This document shows positions 35,302-45,439 of a stretch of 64,000 nucleotides of DNA, piece after piece; position 1 is the first letter of the stretch; each line of letters starts with the position of its first letter. The notes under the pieces were generated by a model that was given only the letters and a program-made list of their open reading frames with translations, made no database searches and was not told where the DNA came from. Source of the stretch: Neopestalotiopsis rosae (Eukaryota; Ascomycota; Sordariomycetes; Amphisphaeriales; Sporocadaceae); assembly GCA_023078685.1 (NCBI GenBank), contig JALGAS010000009.1, forward strand, positions 1,488,001 to 1,552,000, read 5' to 3'. The position numbers and the translations under genes are program-made.

Positions 35302-36692
35302 ATGGGCGTCCAACGTAAGTCGGATATAATCAAATGTCAGACCTACCCATCTACTAAACTGACCACTCTCTAGACAATGTCGCCACACGTTTTCTAGTAC
35401 CAGTTTTATCCTCGCCCGTTTCAGTTGGTATCAACGACATCATGGACACTTCCCCTCTGTCTCATAAGGGGCTACCCTCGCCCGAGATCACTTCCTCCAA
35501 GCCCGATAACCCTCCCGAAGATTATGACGACGACGACGAGATGATGCTACAGACTTCCGTTGACAGTCTTTGGACCTCAAGTAACTCTTACAATACAAGG
35601 GAACGTCTTGTCCTCCGCTCATTTTCTTCAACCTGCACAAAACGTCACTCAGCCAATGCATTGGCAGACAACCTGGATCTGGACGCTCAGCCAACGGTCT
35701 TTCGCTTCAGCTCAGCAGCGAACCTGCCATTGGCCGAGTGCTTCCAAAAGTCGCCGTTACAGAAGCGACCTTTTTTTGCCAACAGTCCTTCGCTCAGTGT
35801 TCCCAGATATCGCCGTCGAAGATCTCTGCATGCTGGTCTGGCGGGTACAGGAGAATCCTACAATAGCTCTCTATTCTTACATACGAAATGGCCATGGAAA
35901 TCTTTCCAACTACCCCGGCGCCAATACCACCGTTCCCTGAGTCTATTTGAGAATCCTGCCAAAGTCGTGCCGCCCCGAAGAAACAGTCCTGGTCCACAGA
36001 GGACAGTTCAATCGATAATGAACAGTGAGGATGTCCAAGATCCCATGCTGCCTCACTTTTATCCCGAAGGCGAGAACGAGACAATCCCTAGGATATCCCA
36101 AGAAACCTTTCTTGACGTCTTGCAGGGTAGATTCGAGGACCAATATACACAACGCATGGTCATCGATTGCCGATTCGAATATGAATATGAGGGCGGTCAC
36201 ATTGATGGTGCAATCAACTATTATGATAAAGAACTTCTTATGGGGCATCTGTTTGAGACTCCCATGGACGGCAAGGTCCTGCTTATCCTTCACTGCGAGT
36301 ACTCTGCTCACCGGGCTCCCATGATGGCTCGGTTTATCCGGTCCAAAGATAGGGCCATCAATGCCGAGTACTACCCGAGACTCAGTTACCCCGAGATCTA
36401 CATTCTAGATGGTGGCTACAGCGAGTTCTTCACACAACACCGCCACCGATGCTGCCCTCAATCATACGTGGAAATGAATGATAAAAAACACGTCACCACA
36501 TGTGAGCGCGAAATGGGCAAGCTTCAGCGAAATCGAAAGGGCCCGGGCAGAGCTAAGACATTCACATTTGGTCCTCACGAATCTTTGTGTCAAGCATCTC
36601 CGACTGTCCCTGGTAGGAATAGCTCGCGAGACGGCAAGCCTTTCAAACCCGGCGTCAGTCGTTCGTTCAGCCGCCGTGCCGCATCGTATTGA
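35302..36692 (+). CDS. cdc25: Cdc25-type dual-specificity phosphatase (M-phase inducer)
   Basis: Exons 35302-35314 and 35374-36692, intron 59 nt (gtaagt...ctctag with a CTAAAC/CTGAC branch), give 443 residues; without the 13-nt first exon it would start at 35442 (416 residues). Cdc25 removes inhibitory phosphates from Cdk1 to trigger mitosis. The rhodanese-fold catalytic domain is clear from about residue 245: RMVIDCRFEYEYEGGHIDGA, the active-site loop HCEYSAHRAP with Cys312 and Arg318 (C-x5-R) in the fungal form, then AEYYPRLSYPEIYILDGGY. The N-terminus is short and Ser/Arg-rich, with possible kinase sites but no long regulatory region, so the protein is shorter than the typical fungal Cdc25. 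Given the accessory setting it may be a second copy. Catalytic residues look intact. Confidence 0.85.
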
Positions 36693-37275
36693 GGATTCAA
36701 AACCTTGATAGACCCCGTACGCCCAGTTGTGCCATAATAAATATTACACAATCAATGCTTACAGAGTACTATGGATGACGTATATGTGCCATTCTTGTCT
36801 GCATCACCAACGAGACACATTGAGTACTAGCCCACGAATACGGGCGTGTTCCTTTGCACACTTCAGAGACTCGCAAGGGACAATATAGGGGCAGATAGGA
36901 AGCACCTCATGCTCCAGCCCAAGCTCTGCGCAGTTGTATTCCATATATCATAGAGCATCATCTAACTCGTGACTTGGGTGGCTGCTGTATATGTACGAGC
37001 GATGTCAGGAAAATAAAATGATACCTAATGCAAATGCCACGATCTCCATCATGTCGACTTATCTTCGAGGGGCAGTGTTGGAAAATATGACGACGACGAG
37101 AAACAGTTTGGGCGGCCGGAAGTCGAAGATCTAACTTATTGCCAGCCCTTGGGATGAAGAACGGGGCTAGCTGCCGCATCCTACTTACCCCGCCTTTCAA
37201 TCAATATCATGGTCAGATGCTCCGGTGCATCGATACGGTCACTCTATTGTCTGCTCATCTACGGCAATCTGCATA
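36693..37275. other. Intergenic
   Basis: A 580-nt stretch with the 3' end of the Cdc25-type gene and the upstream region of the MATE gene. Nothing gene-like is seen. An in-frame upstream ATG at 37225 exists for the MATE frame but its extra residues look non-conserved. Confidence 0.5.
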
Positions 37276-38412
37276 ATGTTGTCCAAGCCCGACGACGCCA
37301 TTGCTGATGCGCATCCGCGCGAATCATTTTCGGCACCGCTGGGTAGGACGGCTGCGGACCGCGGCAGTGCGGCGGATCATGACTCCACAAGGACTCAGGC
37401 CCGTCCGCAGCGGTTCCGCCAGCGCTACGAGGGCGCACTAGCCGTTAACCTAGCTACGTTCCTGCTCCCAGCGCTCTACGGAACGCTTTCCAAGCTCTGG
37501 GTGGCTCGCATTGATGCTACGTTGGTAGTGACGACGGACGTTTATACGTATATTGGAACTTTTGCTGAGGTTCTCAACGAAGGCCTGCCCCGCGCTGCAT
37601 GGGTCACCATAGCGGACCGGGATGCTCGCACGTTGCGCGAACGGCTTCAACTTACGCATACTTTGGTCGTGGTGCAGGCGCTCCTCGGGCTCGCTATGAG
37701 CGTGGTCTTTGCTGGTGCAGCGGAGGCGTTTGCAGCAAGCTTCGTGCCCGTGGAAGTACGTGCCTCCAGTCTGATCTATGTACGCATTGGGGCTTTCTCA
37801 GCCTTTAGCTCGGCCGTCGAGACAGCCGTGGCCGCTGCAGGGCGTGCGCTCGACAAGCCGGACGTCCCACTTGTCATCAGCGCAGTCAAGTTTCTCGTCA
37901 ACATCGCCTTAGATCTCCTTCTCCTCTCGCCATTCCATGTTGGCACTACGCAGCCCTCGGTCAACATGCAGGCTGGTATCCAACTCGCTTGCGGCTTTGC
38001 AGCAGCTATTGCTGGCGTATGCCATCTTCTCTGGACGCAGAGCTGGCCTGTAGTACGGCGAGAGGGCTTCCGCTGCGTCGCCCCAAGCTGGCGGAGCCTC
38101 CTTGTCCTCGCCCGCCCAGGCCTCTTAACCCTGGCCGAGTCGCTGGTCCGTAACGCCCTCTACCTTTGGCTCGTGAGCAATGTTGTGGGTCTGGGCACCA
38201 TCTATGCTACAGCCTGGGGTGTTTTCAATACAATCCGCTGGGGACTCGTCATGGTGCCAGTGCAGGCCCTTGAGGCTACGGCGCTGGCCTTCACAGGGCA
38301 TGCGTGGGGCCAGTGGCGGCAACGGATTGGTGTGCATCAGCGGCGGCCTCAGGTCTCACGCGCCGATCTTAAGTTTTCGCTTGTCAGATTGCCTTTGTAT
38401 ACCCGCGCTTAA
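37276..38412 (+). pseudogene. MATE-family transporter, truncated at the 3' side
   Basis: The frame encodes a hydrophobic protein of the fungal MATE (multidrug and toxin extrusion) type: [60 protein letters not shown] and [19 protein letters not shown]. It should be an H+/Na+-driven exporter with 12 helices. Only about eight or nine helices are present: the recognisable sequence stops after [14 protein letters not shown] near 38370, then 13 unrelated residues to a TAA at 38410-38412. These last bases are the antisense of an ankyrin-gene tail that is homologous to the end of the gene at 40325. So the C-terminal third has been removed by a rearrangement. The remaining frame is open, but a functional transporter is unlikely. 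Confidence 0.75.
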
Positions 38413-38698
38413 TTCTTTTTTACCTTCGTCAACGCTATAAAAAGGAGAAATTGACCGTTGAAGGTTGGTATCGTTATAATCCTTTTCTACGTCGTTTAGC
38501 AGCTGAACGACTGCCCGGTGTCCTGCTGCCGAAGCAGCCTGCAGAGCGTTGCCGTATCGTCCGCCCTGCGCATTGACGTCGGCCTTTTTGTCGAGCAGCA
38601 GCTGCACGATCTCCTGGTGTCCATTATATGAAGCGGCCTGCAGAGCGGTGCCGTACTCTCCGCCTTCAGCATTGGCGTCGGCCCCCTTATCTCTGTTG
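38356..38698 (-). pseudogene. Ankyrin-gene 3' fragment
   Basis: Two ankyrin units (ANAEGGEYGTALQAASYNGH, VNAQGGRYGNALQAASAAGH) followed by a tail VVQLLNDVEKDYND...[13 protein letters not shown] sequence that matches the end of the larger ankyrin gene at 40325-40470 (VVQLLNVAKEANND...GIQRQSSKP). The fragment begins abruptly near 38698 and ends in the MATE breakpoint, so it is a transposed or duplicated 3' piece with no start or upstream domains. Confidence 0.75.
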
Positions 38699-38837
38699 CA
38701 TCTGAACTTGTGAGGTTAAACAGGTTTCTGAAATTTTCGTTTTCTGATCAACTTCAAGCGGCTAATCGCTTTGCCCTTCTCTTGAGTCAAAGCCGGGCCT
38801 CCTGTGCCCGAAACAGGAGGCCCATATTGCCTAGCCC

Positions 38838-39452
38838 GTGTCGAGCAACAAGCAGCATATCTGTCTCAGTCAACACGAATCCTGCCTCTATTCGGACGAC
38901 TTCGGTCCTTTCGCATCATCTTCGGAGAGTCCCGAGTATACATACGGCTGTGGATGTTTGAGCAACGATGACGCGCGCCAGCCTGATAGTACGCGCCGTA
39001 GTTTCCCATCACCCGCCGCCTCCTCGTTTCTCTCTCGGAATGATTGCGTTGATAGCGTCCCTCAAGAATCTGCGGGTCTCTTCACTGCTCAGCAAGACAA
39101 CACCACGGGCTACAGCGCCTTCAATAGCATCCCCGTACCGCACTCTCCTGTACTTGATCTCCTTCACCCGTGGGAGGAGCCCCAAGCCCATACGACTGTG
39201 GCCTCTCTGTTACCAGCTTCTGAGAGCGATTCATCCCCTCTTACCCAATGTGATTTGTGCAAAGAGACTTTTTCTTGTCTTAGCAACCTTAAACGCCACC
39301 TCGCGGCCACACACAAGCATGGACAGGACTACTGGGTATGCACAGTAAAGTCCTGCCGCAAGTACGGCAAACGGGTTCCTAGGAAGGACAATTTTCGGCG
39401 GCACTGCAAGTACAAGCATCCAGGAGTCAGTCTCAAGCAGTTTGGTCTCTGA
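38838..39452 (+). CDS. Small C2H2 zinc-finger protein
   Basis: A 204-residue single-exon frame. The N-terminal 130 residues are Ser/Pro-rich and unremarkable. The C-terminus has one good C2H2 finger (CDLCKETFSCLSNLKRHLAATH) and a second atypical one (CTVKSCRKYGKRVPRKDNFRRHCKYKH), the arrangement seen in many short fungal C2H2 proteins. It begins about 140 bases after the ankyrin fragment. The start is the first ATG of the frame; an upstream exon is possible. Target unknown. Confidence 0.65.
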   Translation: MSSNKQHICLSQHESCLYSDDFGPFASSSESPEYTYGCGCLSNDDARQPDSTRRSFPSPAASSFLSRNDCVDSVPQESAGLFTAQQDNTTGYSAFNSIPVPHSPVLDLLHPWEEPQAHTTVASLLPASESDSSPLTQCDLCKETFSCLSNLKRHLAATHKHGQDYWVCTVKSCRKYGKRVPRKDNFRRHCKYKHPGVSLKQFGL

Positions 39453-40324
39453 GGACCTACCTTCTATCTTCCCTGTGGCTGTATGATATCGTGTGAGATC
39501 CTTTAGGACCGAAGTTCTTCATGACGTCTGCGTCTCCCAGGGAGAAGGTGGTCTGTCGGTCCACATTATCTTGTTATGTTAGCTTCTTTGGTCAATCAAC
39601 CAGGCTTTATGCTTATCGGGTTCTGCAATTTTTTGAGTGGATAGTATGGTGTCTACAGACAGATGGCAATATACTTGCCTCTAGAGCGAACTTGGCGTGA
39701 CTCTTTCATGATACTGACTGAGTTCCCGAACTGACCAAGAGCTGCACGAAATTTCGATGATCTAGCTGTCCAAGAACTTGACCTTGGACTCAGCTATAGC
39801 TGTGCTTCGCGTCCATCTCCGTTGATGTGATGATGACTATGACGATCGGCAAAAGCATGGCGATAGATCTGGGGCTGATTGTACCCTCCCCCCTCTAGCG
39901 TAGTTGGATACATCAATACCCGAGCGTCAGGACATTTCGAATACAAGTCAGAAGTCTCGAGTTAGCCGCGCGATACATGGCAATTTCGATCTCATATTGC
40001 TGCCTGGAAGTGGCGTCTAGCGCTTGCTATTATAACAGGAAAAGGCGTAACAAAGCTTATTTATTATAAGCATTCCGAAGTCGACCAAATCAGCAGCTTC
40101 ATGAAGGTTCCAGGATTCCATCTATTCATTATATATCCAAGTGTATCCCTGGACCCTCCCTGGCAAAGGTATAAGGAATAGAAGAGAAGTCTGACAGACA
40201 CCGAGGTTGCGGTCACATTAAGTTCCCATTGACTCTCATAAATACTTAATCAGGCAGACTATTCTATACTCATCTGTCGGACCAAAACAGATCATCATAT
40301 ACATGGCTTCTTCGTGATTGACAC
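39453..40324. other. Intergenic, AT-rich
   Basis: No gene visible in 870 nt. The 3' end of the ankyrin/NLR pseudogene lies at its right border. Confidence 0.5.
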
Positions 40325-43300
40325 CTAGCCAGCCTCAACGTGTTTTGGCTTGCTAGATTGCCTTTGTATTCCCACGTTTGACTTTTTTGGATCGCCGTCA
40401 GCGGCAAAGAAAGGAGGCATTAACCGTTTCAGGTTGATATCGTTATTGGCTTCTTTAGCGACATTGAGTAGCTGCACGATCTCCCGGTGACCTCCCTTTG
40501 AAGCGGCCTGGAGAGCGTTGCCGTAGAATCCGCCCTGCGCATTAACGTCGGCCCCGTTGTCGAGCAGCAGCTGCACGATCTCCCGGTGCCCTCCCTTTGA
40601 AGCGGCCTGGAGAGCGTTGCCGTAGAATCCGCCCTGCGCATTGACGTTGGCCTTGTGGTCGAGCAGAATTTGCAGAATTTCCCGGTATCCTCGGAATGAA
40701 GCGGCCTGCAGAGCGTTGCCGTACGTTCCGCCCTGGGCATTGACGTCGGCTCCGTTGTCGAGCAGAATTTGCAGAATTTCCCGGTGTCCTTTATACGAAG
40801 CAACCTGTAGAGCGTTGCCGTATTGTCCGCCTTGGGCGTTGACGTCAGCCCCGTTGTCGAGGAGCAGCTGCACAATCTCCCGGTGCCCTCCTTCTAAAGC
40901 AGCCTGGAGAGCGTTGCCGTATCGTCCGCCCTGCGCATTGACGTCGGCCTCGTTGTCGAGCAGCAGCTGCACGAACTCCCCGTGTCCTCGGTATGAAGCG
41001 GCCTGTAGAGCGTTGCCGAGTCGTCCGCCCTGCGCGTTGACGTCGGCTCCGTTGTCGAGCAGCAGCCGCACGATCTCCCGGTGTCCTTCCTCTGAAGCGG
41101 CCTGGAGAGCGTTGCCGTAGAATCCGCCCTGCGCATTAACGTCCGCCCCGTTATCGAGCAGCAGCTGCACGATCTCCCGGTGCCCTCCCTTTGAAGCGGG
41201 CTGGAGAGCGTTGCCGTAGAATCCGCCCTGCGCATTAACGTCGGCCTTGTTATCGAGCAGCAGCTGTACGATACCCTGGTGTCCTCCCTCTGAAGCAGCC
41301 TGTAGAGCGTTCCCGTATTCTCCGCCCTGGGCATTGACGTCGGCTCCGTTGTCGAGCAGCAGCCGCACGATTTCCTGGTGTCCTCCAGATGAAGCAGCGT
41401 AGAGAGCGTTGCCGTATCTTCCGCCTTGCGCGTTGACGTCTACTTCTTTCGTCTCCAGAAGAATTTGGACCACTCGGGTATGTCCATTCTCGGCTGCCCG
41501 CGATAGCGGTGTCCAATTGGTACTATCTTTTGCATCCTAGTTCCTTTTATTCCATACTGCAGATGGAATATTTCCAAGATCGAAAATGGCTGCAAGGTGT
41601 GTTGGTACTATTCCACTAGGTGCATTTTGGCTGTATCCCGAGAACCGCCACTGCGTACCAGTATTAGTAAAATATGCTTGGATGGATGCATCGATCTGCG
41701 CAGGCTTTCCGAGAAACCCAAGCACTTCCTTACATCCAGGAGCTGTTTGTGCATGGCTGCCCCAATAAGAAGCCGCGTATTCAAAGAGTCGATGTTCTTG
41801 GAGACGGTCCTCAAACTCCTGATCGCTCTGACAGCGCCCATCAGCAAATGTCTCGAATTAGAAATACGTAACTAGTGCAGGTTGTTGCCAATGCCGAGTG
41901 CGCTGCAGGAAACCATCTGCCATGTGCTTTCAAAGTATTTTTGTGTTGTATAATGCACTAATCGAACATCGCTACTCGCTTCATCGATTGTAACCAATCC
42001 TGCACAGACGGAAACCATGTCATGAACCTGCGTAATGTTATCTTTGTTCAGCTTTGTTTCACCAATCTCGACGGCAAGCGCATGCTGTAGCTCTATCTTG
42101 GTAGGTGGTCGTAGTGCGCACGTCATCCACGCCAGCACTTGCTTCGCACGCTTAGCTGCCCTTCGAGCTGGCCTTCGATTCGTTCCATTGCACCATTATA
42201 CGCTGCCTTATAACTTTTCAAGCCGTTTGCCAAATCCTGCAATGCGTTCCGCAGAAGCTTAGGGTTATCTTTATTTATAAAAGTATTACAATAGAGCTGG
42301 GCGAGCAGAAACCTGATAAATTAGCATAGCTCGGCTAATATGTTCATAGTATACTTACATTCCGTCCACTATCTGACTATTAGTTTGCGTGATTTCGTCT
42401 CGTAAATCCCTTCTTTCGGCAATAAATCTGGGAAGGCGTGACACGGCACTTTTCAAATATCTTCCGATATCTTCTTCACTAGCTCGTATTTCAATCGCCA
42501 AGCTATTTGAGAATTCCTTCTCAATATCAGGCATATATCGAGATGTCGCAAATATGCTAACGCCTCGCTCAATCTGAAGATGAAGGAGTTGTTGTAGGAA
42601 TTGTGCTCTACAATCATCAACAACCTGGCATTCATCCAGCGCATCGACAATTATGAATACTTTGGCGAACGTTGCAGTCACAGTCCAAAGTATCGTTGAG
42701 ATCTCTTCTAGAATTGGTCTAGTTCGATTCTTTGCATGTTTTTCATAGAGCCCTGATAGAACCGGTAGTAGTGAGGAACTATTATTAGCCAGCTGTTTCA
42801 GCAGGCTAGACATAAGATGCTCAAGTCGCTGCTCCGCCTAACGATTGAAATTGCAGTATACGTAAATAATCGCAGTAGTGAAATCGGCTAAAAAGCGAGT
42901 TTCAAGATTGTCGATAACGATAGACGAGAGAATAATCTTACCAGCTCCGGGTATGTCAGGACAAAATAGACTTTGCCCAGGCTCCTCTACCCACTTTTGG
43001 TATATTTCGCAGTCAATAAGCCACTGTCCTATGCCAGGCTGTCGTCTTCGTAGGTAGTCGGATTGCTGCGGGCCGAAATCCATGGGAGTCGGCCAGTTCA
43101 ACACTTTCAGGTCCTCTTCTCTTTCAAGGATGAGTCTAGTCTCTACAAGTTGGGATTTTATTTCAGACAGGGTACTGGACAGTATATTCCAATGTTAAAC
43201 CCTTAGCTGCAAACCGCAGAAACTGCTAGAAATTACTCGCTTTGAGCCAATATTTCCTTTACCGTATCCTCTCTGTCGACCTCCTGTGGCTGGACATAGC

Positions 43301-43440
43301 CCAGAAGCTCTTTCGCAAATGCTGCTGCAACAGCAGCGGCGTGTTCCTGCCACGCCTTATTTTTGTGTGAGTCGGCATAGTCACAGATCCCTCGAATCAC
43401 AATGCACGGGAAGTTGTCCATCAGTCCCGCGCTCTAGTCT
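40325..43440 (-). pseudogene. Decayed PNP-NACHT-ankyrin (NLR-like) gene
   Basis: Reading on the minus strand: a remnant of a PNP_UDP nucleoside-phosphorylase-like domain end ([23 protein letters not shown]), a NACHT domain (P-loop region [48 protein letters not shown]), then ankyrin repeats to the stop at 40325. Such proteins are fungal NLR analogues. It is broken in several ways: TAG at 43434-43436 within the PNP end (most of that domain is missing), TAG at 42838-42840 after YVYCNFNR, a frame change near 42150, a stop at 41872 and others before 41473. The P-loop has Ile where GxGKT expects Thr. One ancestral intron is still visible (gtaagt...atcag, about 42310-42360). Only the ankyrin part is still open. 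Confidence 0.8.
40440..41425 (-). repeat. Ten ankyrin coding repeats, 99-nt period, near-identical
   Basis: Ten units of 33 residues follow ADVNAQGGxYGNALQAASxG then GHREIVQLLLDNG. Most variation sits at the residue after GG (R, E, F, Q, T), the two residues after AS (SG, EG, KG, EE, YR, YK, FR) and the end of the unit (NG, NK, NE, HK). High DNA identity over about 1 kb contrasts with the broken upstream domains. Confidence 0.9.
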
Positions 43441-43903
43441 TCCAGAGGTGTCTTATTTGTGTTCAATTTGATACAAAACCAGATCTGATTGAGCTCTAAA
43501 AGCAGATTCAAAAGTTATCTTAGTCGCCCCTTGCCTGCAGCCTAATAATCAATGGGAAAATATTTAGTAACTGTTTGTCCTAGCTCCAGAATGTTCGAAT
43601 AGTCATTGAAGTACAGAAATGATATAATTCTTCCCGTTGGAACGCATAGTCAGTAATCAATGTCAGTAAGCAGAGATCTATGGTCCAGTGCTCCGCACAG
43701 CAGGACAAATTCAACCATCAGGATACCAGCAGTGGTATCCTATGTATGCAGGAAAGACCAGAGAGATTTTCTTATTTTTTTCCGGTTGAACTTGATCCCC
43801 AAATTTCACTGTAAGTCCCGTTATGACGTATTGCCAAGATTCATGCTCGAGCCCGCTGAGACAGCAAGAGAAGAGTAAGTAGGAAATATAACAATGAGGC
43901 GCC
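43441..43903. other. Expected site of the missing PNP domain
   Basis: About 460 nt upstream of the NLR pseudogene. A complete PNP_UDP domain would need roughly 700 nt here, but I find no recognisable remnant, so it was deleted or decayed beyond recognition. The 3' end of the neighbouring membrane-protein gene is at the right border. Confidence 0.45.
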
Positions 43904-45439
43904 TCATCTGTCATGGTGGTCCTTAGCGTCCACAATCTGGACCTTGACCTCCGTCTTCTTGAAAATCACATTCCTGGCGGGCTCGGTACGCTCGCCACCA
44001 TCGCGATCAAGGATCCTGGCAGCCTCGAGATCTCGTAGCTCCAAGTCGGTGGCACTAACGCCATCGAGACCGGTACCGGTACCGCCACCAATGACGACAG
44101 CGCTATGCGTGCCTTCGACCCGGAAGTCTTCCCTACTGCTGAACCTCATGTAACTGTGCGACCGAAGGCTGCGATAGTAACTGCCGCTGCTTAGCCACTT
44201 TGGTGCGCCGCCGCTGGCACCATCCGTCCTCGATCGCTTCACTTTGCTGCTGAATGTCAACCTGAGGCCCATATTGTAGCTTGCTGAACGAATAAGCGGC
44301 TGTAGGGCTGGGAAACACGCCGTCCACAGTCCAAGGTGACCCTCCAGATCGGTCCACGGTGCCACACGAGCCATCTTGAAGGTTCTGAAAGCCGCAAAGA
44401 TCAATGTTAGCTCCTGGTCATTTTAACGAATAACGCAAAGGGCATGGGACGCACGTATCAGTGGCGAAGTCTGTTTCAACGTTGATGATCACCCGAATGA
44501 TACCCGTGATGATGGCAAAGATACCAATACAAAAAACAAGAATAACCTGAACCGCCTTGGCGGAAAACTTCATTTGAGAATAAATAACCCATATGGGAAG
44601 AATGACGAGTGATATGTCGATAACTATGCCAACGGCGCCGTGCGCCCACATCATTGGCGCCTCCTTGCTCTTGTCGAGACACTGTCGGCCGGGTGCTGTG
44701 ATGTCCCACAAATCACTGCATAATTTGGTATTAGCCATAAAGCTTTCGCCTGAGCATCTGCTTGGCAAGTACTCACGGAATATGTTTGCATTCAAACAAT
44801 TCAAAGAAAAACGCAGTCAGCGTAGTTGTAATGATTAAAAGGACGACCAAGTAGACGGATTTCAAGTAGTTCTCTGATGTGCACTGTCAGCAATCGAAGT
44901 AATTTTGTCGTGTTTGACTTGCCGAACCTACTATCCTGGCTCAGCCGCGTGTAGAATGCGGCTATCGAGAGGCGCACGGTGCATGTCGCGCAGAAGAATA
45001 GTAGCTGTAATGTTACAAGATACTGTATCAAGAATGGTCAGCCTTGGCTTGTTAATTGTTTGCATATCACCATGGACCAACTGACCGAGAAGAATGTTGG
45101 TATTCTCTCTGATGGAACATTATCCATGTGAGTACCAGACCCAACTCCTACTGCCAGAATTTCAAGTGTAGATTGTGTTATCAATATCGCCTATAAGTCC
45201 TTAGCAAAACATGTCTGAAAAATTGGCCACCGGAGATGTCCTCATACAAATGCAATCGTGGCGAGCATGTCGTCCAGACCGAGAGCCTTCACTACGAGCC
45301 CCCGGACAAATAGTCGAGTGAATAGCAGCGTACTTGAAATGACAATAAGCGCGAGGTTGATATGAACGAGTACCTTGCCCTGAGAGCCCGGCGGCAAGTC
45401 AAAGACGGTGAACTCGGGCGGCGCAGTCCAATTACTCAT
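43904..45439 (-). CDS. PTH11-like seven-helix membrane protein (fungal rhodopsin domain)
   Basis: Six exons (45439-45248, 45190-45086, 45022-44932, 44873-44777, 44715-44455, 44384-43904) with introns of 57-70 nt give 408 residues, all junctions in frame. Transmembrane segments include [74 protein letters not shown] and [20 protein letters not shown]. Family landmarks are [20 protein letters not shown] and [14 protein letters not shown] before helix 5, as in the fungal rhodopsin-domain (PTH11/SAT4) family, which includes GPCR-like surface sensors. The cytosolic C-terminus is long and charged. There is no CFEM domain. The ligand is unknown. One splice choice (exon 3 donor gtaggt) is less certain than the rest. 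Confidence 0.8.

Noticed and set aside
40429..41516. Alternative-frame repeats (Ser/Arg/Cys-rich) over the ankyrin array
   Set aside because: Frame-shifted readings of the same 99-nt unit; the ankyrin consensus frame is clearly the coding one.
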